From contig PMOE01000079.1 of the NCBI GenBank assembly GCA_003161575.1, positions 1-58,906 of the forward strand: 58,906 nt of DNA, given 5' to 3'. The position numbers were made by a program, and so were the translations under genes. Below are positions 43,307-51,667 of the stretch, piece by piece. Under the pieces are notes generated by a model. That model searched no databases. It saw only the letters and a list, made by a program, of their open reading frames with translations, and had not been told where the DNA came from. How positions within the stretch are numbered: position 1 is the stretch's first letter; every line of letters starts with the position of its first letter. This stretch comes from Acidimicrobiaceae bacterium (GTDB taxonomy: Bacteria > Actinomycetota > Acidimicrobiia > Acidimicrobiales > RAAP-2).

Positions 43307-44332
43307 ATGGCAAACGTACTGGTCACGGGGTCTGCGGGGTTCATCGGCGGCTACGTGGTCGAAGAACTCCTCGAACGGGGGCACTCCGTCGTCGGCATCG
43401 ACAACCTCTCCAAGTACGGCAAGGCGGCCAAGTCCTACGACGATCACCCGCGCTACACCTTTGTCGAAGGGGATTGCCAAGACGTCAGGCTCATGACCGA
43501 GCTTGCCAGCGACTGTGACCACTTCATCGCCGGCGCGGCTCTCATCGGTGGCATTTCGTACTTTCATACCTACGCCTACGACCTGTTGGCCACCAACGAG
43601 CGGATCATTGCCAGCTCGTGCGACGCGGCGATTGAGGCGCACAAGCTTGGCCGTCTCCAAAAGGTCACCTACCTCTCTTCTTCGATGGTCTACGAATCGA
43701 CCGACACCTGGCCCTCCTTCGAGGGTCAGGAGCGTTCGATTCCTCCCCCGCTGTCCTCCTATGGGTTCCAGAAGTTGGCCGTCGAGTACTTCGCCCATGC
43801 GGCCCACGACCAGTACAAGCTCCCCTTTACTATCGTGCGTCCCTTCAACTGTGTCGGGATCGGCGAGCGGCGCGCCCTCGGAGACGTAGAAATCCTCTCC
43901 GGGAACGTGCAACTGGCCATGAGCCATGTCGTGCCCGATCTGGTCCAGAAGATCTTGAAAGGCCAGGACCCCTTGCACATCCTCGGTGACGGCACCCAGA
44001 TTCGTCATTACACCTACGGAGCCGATCTTGCTCGTGGAATCGTCACAGCCATGGAGCATCCCGACGCGCTCAATGACGACTTCATCCTTTCGACATCGGC
44101 GTCCACCACGGTCCTTGAGCTCGCTGAACTTATCTGGCTGAAGATTCGAGGGGACGAGGTACCGTTCCGACATGTTTCGGACGCGCCGTTCGAACACGAC
44201 GTCGCCCGGCGAATACCCTCGACGGAAAAAGCCAAGCGCATCCTCGGATTCGAAGCCACTACTGGACTCGACGAAATGCTCGACGAGGTCATCCCCTGGA
44301 TCTCGCGTGCTGTCGACGACGGAACCATTTGA
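43307..44332 (+). CDS. NAD-dependent epimerase/dehydratase (extended SDR)
   Basis: The 341-residue protein starts MANVLVTGSAGFIGGYVVEE with the GxxGxxG dinucleotide motif. It has YLSSSMVYESTDTWPSFEGQ with the catalytic Ser-region and SSYGFQKLAVEYFAHAAHDQ with the YxxxK pair, then FTIVRPFNCVGIGERRALGD and HILGDGTQIRHYTYGADLAR. The length and order match nucleotide-sugar epimerases of the GalE/WbpP/RfbB type. It lies 87 bp after the glycosyltransferase at 42465 and probably shares its transcript with the dehydrogenase. The product could be a C4 epimer or dehydrated sugar, which the sequence alone does not settle. Confidence 0.9.
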   Translation: MANVLVTGSAGFIGGYVVEELLERGHSVVGIDNLSKYGKAAKSYDDHPRYTFVEGDCQDVRLMTELASDCDHFIAGAALIGGISYFHTYAYDLLATNERIIASSCDAAIEAHKLGRLQKVTYLSSSMVYESTDTWPSFEGQERSIPPPLSSYGFQKLAVEYFAHAAHDQYKLPFTIVRPFNCVGIGERRALGDVEILSGNVQLAMSHVVPDLVQKILKGQDPLHILGDGTQIRHYTYGADLARGIVTAMEHPDALNDDFILSTSASTTVLELAELIWLKIRGDEVPFRHVSDAPFEHDVARRIPSTEKAKRILGFEATTGLDEMLDEVIPWISRAVDDGTI

Positions 44333-44384
44333 TCCTGGAAGTCCTGACCGGACCCCGATCTCTGAGCAACTTGTTATGCGAGCA

Positions 44385-44700
44385 CTCGCTGTTGTTGGTT
44401 GAACCAGGCCTCGACGAACCCGACCGGTGAGCCGGCCGTGGGCGCTGTGCGGTCCGTACATGTTGTAATAGATTCGCCAGCCCTCCAAGAGGACCCGGGC
44501 CTCGAAGAGGGTCTGCTGGCCGTTCAAGAACTCGTCACACAACCGCCCGTTGAACGACTCGATCCAGGCGTTCTGCCAGCGTGATCCCGGATCGATGAAG
44601 ACGGTGTCGGTCCCGTTGAACCGGCACCAATCGGATACCACATAGGCGATGAACTCGGGGCCGTGGTCGAAACGGACGTAGGCGGCTCGCCCGGGTTCCT
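44385..44700 (-). mobile_element. IS3-family transposase C-terminal fragment
   Basis: YVRFDHGPEFIAYVVSDWCR, GTDTVFIDPGSRWQNAWIES, FNGRLCDEFLNGQQ and WRIYYNMYGPHSAHGRLTG are the end of an IS3-type DDE integrase core, including the D of DHGPEF and the E of WIESFN. The N-terminal part and orfA are missing. The long open frame in which it lies (43124-44758) is otherwise antisense to the epimerase gene. Confidence 0.75.
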
Positions 44701-44760
44701 CCGGAGCCTGGGCGTCCTTGCGGCGATGCGCCACTCTTGTGCTCATCACACTGATCAAGC

Positions 44761-44787
44761 CGGTCGCGTCGGTCGCGTCGGTCGCGT
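44761..44787. repeat. Three perfect copies of a 9-bp unit
   Basis: cggtcgcgt is repeated three times in tandem and continues imperfectly to 44796. It borders the IS3 fragment. The 44.8-45.18 kb stretch that follows holds no gene I can support. Confidence 0.85.
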
Positions 44788-45187
44788 CGGCGGTCGAGGC
44801 TGAATAGACGCGATATCCGAGAAATCAACCGGTGAGTGAGACCGCGAGGCGGACCGACACCACCGGCGGTGATCCAAATGCTGACGTATAGCCCGGGGGC
44901 GGCCGGGGGCGTCGAAGCCCACCTGGTGGGCGTCTTGGGTCGTCATCGAGGGCAACAGGGAGCCGCACACCAGGCACTGTTGACGGCTCCCAGTTAATGT
45001 CCATTTGGGACATTCCCTCGGAGATGGCGAGCCGTACTCGTCGCGATCGATGCCAGAGAACTCCGCGGCTGGCACGTCGCTCGAAATCCGCGGTCAACCC
45101 CCAGAGCACAAGTACTGCCAAACACCGATATATTGAGGCGACATCGCCGGATTGGGAACGGGTCCCCGGGGTGAACGGGAGGAAGCG

Positions 45188-46816
45188 TTGCCCATCGAAC
45201 CCTTTTACTTCGATCCTGAACAGCTACGAGAGCTCGCCATTTCGCGGCGCGATCTCTACGATTCGGCATCCCCGTTTCCGCACGCGATCATCGACGACTT
45301 TCTCCCGGAGCCCTTGATCGACCAGGTGCTGGCGGAATTCCCTACCGCTGAGGCCATCCGCTGGAACCTCTACACCGCTCAAGGCAACACCCTGAAGCTG
45401 GCCACAGAACACGAGGAGTTGATGGGTGATAGCACCCGTCAGCTCATCGCCCAGCTCAATTCGGGAACCTTCGTCTCTTTCCTCGAGGAGCTCACCGGAA
45501 TCACCGGGCTGGTGGCCGACTGCTTCCTCCTCGGTGGGGGGTTGCACTTGATCGAGCGAGGAGGATTTCTCAACATCCACGCCGACTTCAACCGCCACCC
45601 CCGGATCGACCTCGAGCGTCGGATCAACCTGCTGCTCTACCTCAACCGGGACTGGAAGGAAGAGTACGCCGGCCAACTGGAGCTGTGGAATGCCGATATG
45701 ACGGCATGTGAACAGCGGGTCGTTCCAATCGCGAACCGGTGCGTTATCTTCAACACAACGGACCAGGCGTACCACGGCCATCCCCAGCCGCTCAATTGCC
45801 CTCCGGACCGCGCCCGCCGCTCGATCGCCTTGTACTACTACACGAAGAGCCGACCTCTAGCGGAGCAATCGCCCAGACACTCCACGCTGTACCAATCTCG
45901 CAGTGGTGCAAAGAGCCGGGGGCGATCACAACGAGACCGCCTCCGTAGCGAGGCCATCAGACTCCTACCCGCGGGCGGGGCCGACGCGGCGCGCAAGGTG
46001 CGACAGCGGCTCCGCCAGGGCTCAGGCCGACGCCAGACGAACCCCGGCAGCTCGAACTGGCAGGCAGTCGGCTCGTCGTTCGCCGCCGCTATGTCGAGCG
46101 AGCCGTCGCGCCACCGCTCTGCGTACCTCTGGTCGTTGCTCCACGCCGGCAGCGTGGCGCGTACTCTCGGGTATCCGACGATTGCCGCCCTCGAATTTGG
46201 AGTCGCAGGTGGCAATGGCCTGGTGGCCCTGGAGGCTGCTGCTGATCGCGTCCGATCGGCCTTCGGGATCGAGGTCGCGGTGTACGGCTTCGACAGCGGG
46301 CGCGGGCTCCCACCCCCGAGCGACCACCGCGACGCGCCGTTCCTCATGGCGACGGGGGACTTTCCCATGGATGAAGTCAAGCTCCGCGCTCGCCTGCGGT
46401 CTACCACTTTGAAGATTGGTCTCATTGCTGAGACGCTGCCGGAGTTCCTCGAGGAGACCCGAGCACCAGTTGGGTTTGTGTCCGTAGACGTTGACTACTA
46501 CTCCTCCACGGTGGACGTTCTACGGCTGTTTGACGCGGCTCCTGAGCTGCTCTTACCCAGGGTGATGTGCTACTTCGACGACGTGGTCGGCTACCCGTGG
46601 GGGGACTTCAATGGAGAGCGGCTTGCCATCGCCGAGTTCAACGATGCCCATCCGCAGCGCAAGATCTCACCCCTCTACGGTCTGCGCCATTCTCTCCCCA
46701 AATCGCAGTTCAATTCCCGCTGGGCGGATGCGATGTACTTGGCTCATTTCTTTGACCATCCCAGGTACAACGAGGACGACGGCACGGCCAGAGGGCGGCG
46801 CCTGGACCTGGCATAG
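45188..46816 (+). CDS. Fusion of a 2-oxoglutarate/Fe(II) oxygenase and a methyltransferase-like domain
   Basis: The 542-residue protein has two parts. Residues about 5-225 are collinear with the 16161 oxygenase: SASPFPHAIIDDFLPEPLID, GGFLNIHADFNRHPR with the HxD metal ligands, AYHGHPQPLNCPPDRARRS with the distal His and 2-oxoglutarate Arg. After a basic linker of about 70 residues comes a domain (about 290-535) with TIAALEFGVAGGNGLVALEA, GFVSVDVDYYSSTVDVLRLF and VMCYFDDVVGYPWGDFNGER, an arrangement like SAM-dependent TylF-type or related enzymes. TTG 45188 has GGGAGGA directly upstream; the frame is open to 45152. One polypeptide could hydroxylate and then methylate a common substrate. Confidence 0.8.
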   Translation: MPIEPFYFDPEQLRELAISRRDLYDSASPFPHAIIDDFLPEPLIDQVLAEFPTAEAIRWNLYTAQGNTLKLATEHEELMGDSTRQLIAQLNSGTFVSFLEELTGITGLVADCFLLGGGLHLIERGGFLNIHADFNRHPRIDLERRINLLLYLNRDWKEEYAGQLELWNADMTACEQRVVPIANRCVIFNTTDQAYHGHPQPLNCPPDRARRSIALYYYTKSRPLAEQSPRHSTLYQSRSGAKSRGRSQRDRLRSEAIRLLPAGGADAARKVRQRLRQGSGRRQTNPGSSNWQAVGSSFAAAMSSEPSRHRSAYLWSLLHAGSVARTLGYPTIAALEFGVAGGNGLVALEAAADRVRSAFGIEVAVYGFDSGRGLPPPSDHRDAPFLMATGDFPMDEVKLRARLRSTTLKIGLIAETLPEFLEETRAPVGFVSVDVDYYSSTVDVLRLFDAAPELLLPRVMCYFDDVVGYPWGDFNGERLAIAEFNDAHPQRKISPLYGLRHSLPKSQFNSRWADAMYLAHFFDHPRYNEDDGTARGRRLDLA

Positions 46817-47039
46817 TCGCCGGGCCCACCGATCATCACCTCGGAGCCCCAGGCCCACTTACCACGTTCGATGCGACGATCGCCGGACGCTCAGCCGACT
46901 CTCAGGACCCGCTCCGCCGCCCACGCACCGACGACCAAGCCCCGGTGCGCCACCTGGCCACGACGAGGGAAGCGCGCGGGCGCACTCGAACCCCGGACAC
47001 CTCGAGTGGTCAGACTGGATCGTTTCACGCAGTTCTCGG

Positions 47040-47546
47040 TCACGTCGTCGACGTATTTGTCCCGCACTGGGAGGCGGTGTAGGCGTTGAGTGTGCTGGTC
47101 GCACTCCCCAGCGAAGGGTTCTTCGCGAGGGCCTGAATACCTGTCGCCAACTCTTTCGTGCTGGTGGCGTTGTCGATCGTCGACTTCAGTGCTGCGTAGT
47201 ACAGGTTGACAGCGCGCAGAGCGGCCCGCACCGTGGCGGGTGCCGAAACCATGGTGGTCTCGACCTTCTTCAGGGCCGCGTCCGCGTGGGTGAAGTAACT
47301 CGCAACATCCGATTTGGCCAAGCTGAGATTCCCTTGCGCGATGGCCGATTCGAAGGCGGTCGAGAGTTTGCCGACGCTCGCCTGCTCCGCAGCCAGCGAT
47401 GTACAGAAGGTGCTGTGAGGATTGGCTCCCGCCTTCGCCGGCGCGCTCGTGGTCGGGGCTCCGGCCGTCGACGGCGAACTGCACCCTGCCAGGACCAACG
47501 CAGCCGCGAGGACGGACGCCCCCAACCACGCCCGGTGCGTTGTCAT
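47040..47546 (-). CDS. Lipoprotein, tandem paralogue of 48083
   Basis: ATG 47546 with GGAGG seven bases upstream opens a 168-residue protein. Its signal peptide MTTHRAWLGASVLAAALVLA is followed by the lipobox LAGC (Cys22), then a Ser/Thr/Ala/Pro-rich linker (about 23-45) and a helical domain with STFCTSLAAEQASVGKLSTA and ATSTLNAYTASQCG. Two conserved Cys in the mature part may pair. The domain is mostly Ala-rich helices, suggesting a small bundle on the outer face of the membrane. The function is unknown. The frame extends upstream to 47876 but lacks support there. Confidence 0.8.
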   Translation of the reverse strand: MTTHRAWLGASVLAAALVLAGCSSPSTAGAPTTSAPAKAGANPHSTFCTSLAAEQASVGKLSTAFESAIAQGNLSLAKSDVASYFTHADAALKKVETTMVSAPATVRAALRAVNLYYAALKSTIDNATSTKELATGIQALAKNPSLGSATSTLNAYTASQCGTNTSTT

Positions 47547-48082
47547 CTCACGACCTCCATCGAGGACCCCGTTGGCCCCGGCTGAGCGTACCGACCATTC
47601 CACGAAATGCCAAAACCCAGGCGCGGCTCGACTCCGTTTTCCCCGCCCCGCCGACGGTCTCGCGATCACGCACCGGTCGAGACGCTCGGGCGACGACTGC
47701 TCACCCCCCGTTCGGGTCACCCCCGCGGGGTCCACGTTCGTGTTCGACCCATGGTGGGGGCCGAGAAATCGAGACGAAAGACGGGCCACGGCCGAGTTGG
47801 ACCAGTACGGAGCGGGCGAACGCGCCGCACAGGGGAGCCGGGCGGGAAATTTTCGTTCGTGGTGCCGCCCCAACACTTGTTGGCCGGATCTCTCGGGTGT
47901 CGAGAGGTGCGTTGGAGGCTGACGGAACTGAGCCGTGCCTCCGTTGACGCTCTCGGGTCCGTGCTCTGGCGGCCGAGTCGGCCGCCGAAGCCCAGTTACG
48001 TGGGCCTCCGCCCGACCGGTGTGATGTCAAATACCACTGTTGAGCGGCGTTGGCTCGGTTGCCAATGCGCCCGGTTTCTCGG

Positions 48083-48619
48083 TCACGTCGTCGACGTGGA
48101 TGTCCCGCATTGGGCTGTGGTGTAGGCGCTGAGGGTACTGGTCGCACTTGTCAGTTCAGGGTTCTTCCCGAGGCCGACCAGGTTTGATTCGAGTTGGCTC
48201 GTGCTGGTGGCGCTCTCGACCGCCGACCTCAGCTGGGCGTAGAACTGGTTGACGGTTTTGAGGGCGGCCTGCACGTTGGCCGGCGCCGAACTCATCGTGC
48301 TCTCTACTTTCGCCAGGGCTGCATCAGCCTGGGTGAAGAAACTCCCAATCGACTGTTTGGCCGCGGCGATATTCCCCGACTCGATGGCCGATTCGAATGC
48401 GCCCGAGAGCTTCGAAATACTCGCCTGCTCCCCCGCCAGCGAGGTGCAGAAACTGCTCAGCGGGTTGACGCCCGTCTTGGCTGGCGCGGTGGTGGCCGAG
48501 CCCGATGCTGCGCTTGTCGTCGGAGCTGCCGATGTTGAGGGCGACGGCGAACCGCATGCCGCCAAGCCCAGCGCACCCGCCAGGACGCACCCGCCCAACC
48601 ATGCCCGGTGCGTGATCAT
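48083..48619 (-). CDS. Lipoprotein, tandem paralogue of 47040
   Basis: ATG 48619 follows GGAGG at eight bases. The 178-residue protein has the signal MITHRAWLGGCVLAGALGLA, the lipobox LAAC (Cys22), a Ser/Thr/Pro linker and the same helical domain (SSFCTSLAGEQASISKLSGA and ATSTLSAYTTAQCG). Both copies end in CGT-x-TSTT. The linker here is longer by about ten residues. The 536 bp between the two genes hold no supported gene, but each has its own ribosome-binding site and probably its own promoter. Confidence 0.8.
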   Translation of the reverse strand: MITHRAWLGGCVLAGALGLAACGSPSPSTSAAPTTSAASGSATTAPAKTGVNPLSSFCTSLAGEQASISKLSGAFESAIESGNIAAAKQSIGSFFTQADAALAKVESTMSSAPANVQAALKTVNQFYAQLRSAVESATSTSQLESNLVGLGKNPELTSATSTLSAYTTAQCGTSTSTT

Positions 48620-48922
48620 CTGAAGAACCTCCGTCGGCCCAGGTCGGGCCCTGACCGAGCGTATCGAGCATTGAACGAAAACCCAAGCACCGCGCGGAAC
48701 TCGGCTCGGCTGTCGCCCTCTCACAGAAGCTGAGTTAAGCCTCGATCCACCGATTGACCCCTGGGGGGGCGTGGCCGGCTTGCGCCGCGCTGGGCTCACA
48801 CAGCGTCGGGCGCTCGATGAAGGCCGCGGGCGACCTGGGCCGCGTCGACCCAGAGGTTCGTGGCGACCTGAGGCTGTCAGCGCCTGGGGTCGTCTGCGGC
48901 CACGCCGATCCGCCGGTGAAGG

Positions 48923-49400
48923 TCAGTCGGGCGGCGGCAGCATGCGGATTCGGTCGAGGGCACCGGTGAGGGACCGTGACCATGCCCATCGTTCTGGGAG
49001 GCGCCGGACGAGCCGACCACTTCGGTTGATGAGTTGTCCTGGAAGTGCGAGCACGTGTGAGTAGATGGTGCGGGAGACAGTGAGCTGGCCCTCGGGGTGG
49101 TTGCCCTATCGAGATCGGTGATGAACGCGTGGTGCCGCCAGTCCGGCCACAGTGCCTGCTGGGCAGGATCATTGAGGCGGGTCCGTCGCACAACCAGGCG
49201 CACCGAGCGCTTCTTGCCTGTGATCCCGGTCATATAGATGGTCTCGGCGACCTGGCCCACTCCACCGTCGGGGTAGGAGATCGGCTGCCAGGCGGACTCG
49301 TCGATGACATCGATACAGGCAGCGATCACAATTCTCCCAGCCAGGGAGGCACTTTCCGCGGAGCCGCGACTCTCTCGAGCGGGTGACCTCATTTGTGGAT
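48923..49400 (-). mobile_element. IS1380-family transposase fragment
   Basis: IAACIDVIDESAWQPISYPD, GVGQVAETIYMTGITGKK and RLVVRRTRLND are followed by WRHHAFITDLDRAT. After a frameshift near 49080 the sequence continues GQLTVSRTIYSHVLALPGQL, NRSGRLVRRLPERWAWS and DRIRMLPPPD to TGA at 48925-48923. These are the middle and C-terminal blocks of an IS1380 transposase, different in sequence from the 5.1 kb copy. The N terminus is absent. Confidence 0.7.
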
Positions 49401-50049
49401 CGAGGCTTTGCCGAGGAGCGGCCCCAACCGATGTACACCGGGCCGTTATGGCCCGACCACTGGCGCCTGGAGGGGGGGATGAACGGGCTAGTGGGCATCG
49501 GCTGGGGCCGACCTCGACCCCGTGCACCACGGCGGGGTGGGCGCACCGAGTGGCTCTACCCCCTGACTCCCCGGCCAAAACCCGAAATTCCAAGAAATCT
49601 CCGGCGCTGAGGCAGCGGCCCGTAAGGGTCACTGCGCCGCCGGGGGGTTGGGACGCTCCCGGACGTGGGCATCTGGGTCTCCGCAGCGCATCTGGCCAGA
49701 TCACAGGAGATATCCGATGGCCCCCTGACACCGACCAGCCGGCCCTGAGGGCCCCGCGACCGCCCGTTGTGGACGCCGGACCTGATCCTTCGCCCTCGGT
49801 GTCCCGCCGGCCACGCCCAAAGGTCGCGACGATGACCACCGGGGGCCACCAGGTCGGGAGGCCCGCTCCGCCCCTTCGCCCGAGCCCTCTTTCTTGACCG
49901 GCAGACCACCCCGCTGCGGGCGATCTGCGCCCGTTCGATACCCCCAAGGGACACCCGTGCCTACTCGATGGCCCGGCGCTCCTTGGACCGCCACCGGGTG
50001 GACCGGGGGGACGTCACCACCCACAACCGCGCCGCCAACTGGTACCCGT

Positions 50050-50365
50050 TCGATCTGGGCGGAACCCGCCGTCATCAACCGGCGAATCGAGGCCGCGCTC
50101 GGGCCGATCGACATGTGGTGCGCCTGCGTGGTCGACGCCGATGGACGCTGCGCCTGCGACTCGACGGGCGGCGTCGTGGCGACCGGCGCCCAGGCGTCGG
50201 GCGTCGGGCGTCGACCTCCGCGACTGCGCCGTCCTCAGCGAGGACCTACGAGTGGTCGGGCCGGCGACCCGAGCCAGGGTCGCCACCCTCCTCGTCGACC
50301 AGACCCCGGCCGGGGGCCACCGGATCCGAGGGCTCACCGACGACGAGCACGTGGCGCGCCGTTGA
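50050..50365 (+). pseudogene. Degraded small ORF of unknown function
   Basis: One frame reads VINRRIEAALGPIDMWCACV and VDADGRCACDSTGGVVATGA. A second frame picks up after the gcgtcggg-type iterations near 50196-50212 with VDLRDCAVLSEDLRVVGPAT and ends at TGA 50363. Joined, they would make a protein of about 100 residues with a Cys-rich start. I do not recognise it. The surrounding 49.4-50.6 kb otherwise contains only frames without domains. Confidence 0.3.
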
Positions 50366-50635
50366 CACGTCAGCGCGCCATCTCCACCGACTCCATCCTG
50401 ACGCCGACCCGACGACCAACCTCGCAGCGCCGTCTCCGCCGACGGCACCGCCGGACCCGACGGCTCCGGCAACGCCGGTCGCACTCCCCTTGGGGCCGTC
50501 AGGCGACGCCTCGCGTGTGGGGAGCACCTCGAACGGGTAGAGCAATGGGGCACACGCCTTTTTCGGAAGGCGGCGGACCAAAGTGAACACGGAGGACGCC
50601 GCATGAGCCGGGAGGGGCCCTTGAGGTGATTGGCA

Positions 50636-51001
50636 GTGGTCCTTAATCAGATTTCCGGAGACGCCACATCGATCCGCGAGGCACGCGGCATGATCCGAGA
50701 GATCATGGCCGAGCGCCGCCCCGAGCTGAGCGACGTGGCCGAGCTCCTCACCGACGAGATCGCCACCAACGCGGTCCTTCACGGCGGGGGCTGCTTCACG
50801 GTGAACTTCGCCATGAGCGAGACCGCGCTGCGGGTCACGGTGTCGGACCGGACACCAGGGTGGCCGATCGTCATGAAATTCGACTCCGGAGCCGAGCGCG
50901 GCCGGGGCATGGCCATCGTGGCCCGCCTGGCGTCGAACTGGGGGGTCGAACGGGTCCGCGACGGCAAAGTGGTGTGGTTCGAGCTCGACCTGGACCGCTG
51001 A
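50636..51001 (+). CDS. RsbW-like anti-sigma factor serine kinase (HATPase_c_2)
   Basis: The protein of 121 residues has ARGMIREIMAERRPELSDVA, then LLTDEIATNAVLHGGGCFTV with the ATP-binding N box (E-x-x-x-N), RVTVSDRTPGWPIV at the G1 position and ERGRGMAIVARLASNWGV at the G2 position. The length fits the stand-alone GHKL kinases that bind sigma factors or phosphorylate STAS antagonists. GTG 50636 has GAGG nine bases upstream; TTG 50630 is too close to it. It is not beside a sigma factor or STAS gene, so its partners lie elsewhere. The phosphatase at 33705 is of a type that could act in such a switch. Confidence 0.8.
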   Translation: MVLNQISGDATSIREARGMIREIMAERRPELSDVAELLTDEIATNAVLHGGGCFTVNFAMSETALRVTVSDRTPGWPIVMKFDSGAERGRGMAIVARLASNWGVERVRDGKVVWFELDLDR

Positions 51002-51088
51002 CTCCTTGATCCCATCCGGGCCGACAGCCGACTGGTGGAGTAGGAATGCCGGGTTCCCGACACCGAGGCGGCCGGGGGCCGGTCGGGC

Positions 51089-51610
51089 TCAGCCGAAGGG
51101 GGAGACTTCGTCGGCCGCCGCCACCACGATCAGCAGGTCGCGGTCGCGATCGTAAGAGAGAAGGGTCTCTGCCTCGCCGAAGCTCACCCAGCGCATCTCG
51201 TCGACCTCGTCACTGCGTGTGAACGAACCGCCTTCGGGCGCCATGATCCAGTAGGCCACGACCTTGGCGCGGTCCTTTCGGTCGCGGTACTCGGTGTGGC
51301 CGATGAACCGCACCAGGTGACAGATGAGACCCGTCTCCTCGCGCACTTCACGCAGGGCACACTGCTCGTAGCCCTCACCGGGCTCGAGCTTGCCCTTGGG
51401 GAACGACCAGTCCTCACGAACGGGCCGGTGCACCACGGTGATCTCCCGCTGGCCGTCGGGGGAGCGCCGGACGACGATCCCGCCGGCCGCCCGGACGATG
51501 TCGCTCGCCTGATGTGGCTCCAAGATGGCGCCACGGGCATGTCCCACGCGCTCGACACTACCGGGGATCTCGCCCGAATCGGTGGCATTTTCGATCGAAA
51601 CTCGAGACAT
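51089..51610 (-). CDS. Nudix hydrolase
   Basis: The 173-residue protein has RAAGGIVVRRSPDGQREITV and VHRPVREDWSFPKGKLEPGE. The full Nudix box runs from GKLEPGE through YEQCALREVREETGL, with the REVREETGL metal-binding core intact. HTEYRDRKDRAKVVAYWIM follows. The arrangement matches actinobacterial MutT-like and diadenosine/inorganic-polyphosphate-linked Nudix proteins. It is divergent from the CYTH-CHAD gene at 51668, with 57 bp between the starts. A CHAD (polyphosphate-associated) neighbour may hint at a role in phosphate or nucleotide metabolism, but the substrate is not determined. Confidence 0.9.
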   Translation of the reverse strand: MSRVSIENATDSGEIPGSVERVGHARGAILEPHQASDIVRAAGGIVVRRSPDGQREITVVHRPVREDWSFPKGKLEPGEGYEQCALREVREETGLICHLVRFIGHTEYRDRKDRAKVVAYWIMAPEGGSFTRSDEVDEMRWVSFGEAETLLSYDRDRDLLIVVAAADEVSPFG

Positions 51611-51667
51611 TGCCCTGGCGGGCTTCGCTGGGGGAACCTCGCAACCTTGCAGCGGTAGCCTCGTCGT

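Noticed and set aside
43124-44758. 544-residue minus-strand open frame
   Set aside because: Only its first about 110 residues (IS3 transposase) are meaningful; the rest is antisense to the epimerase and glycosyltransferase genes.
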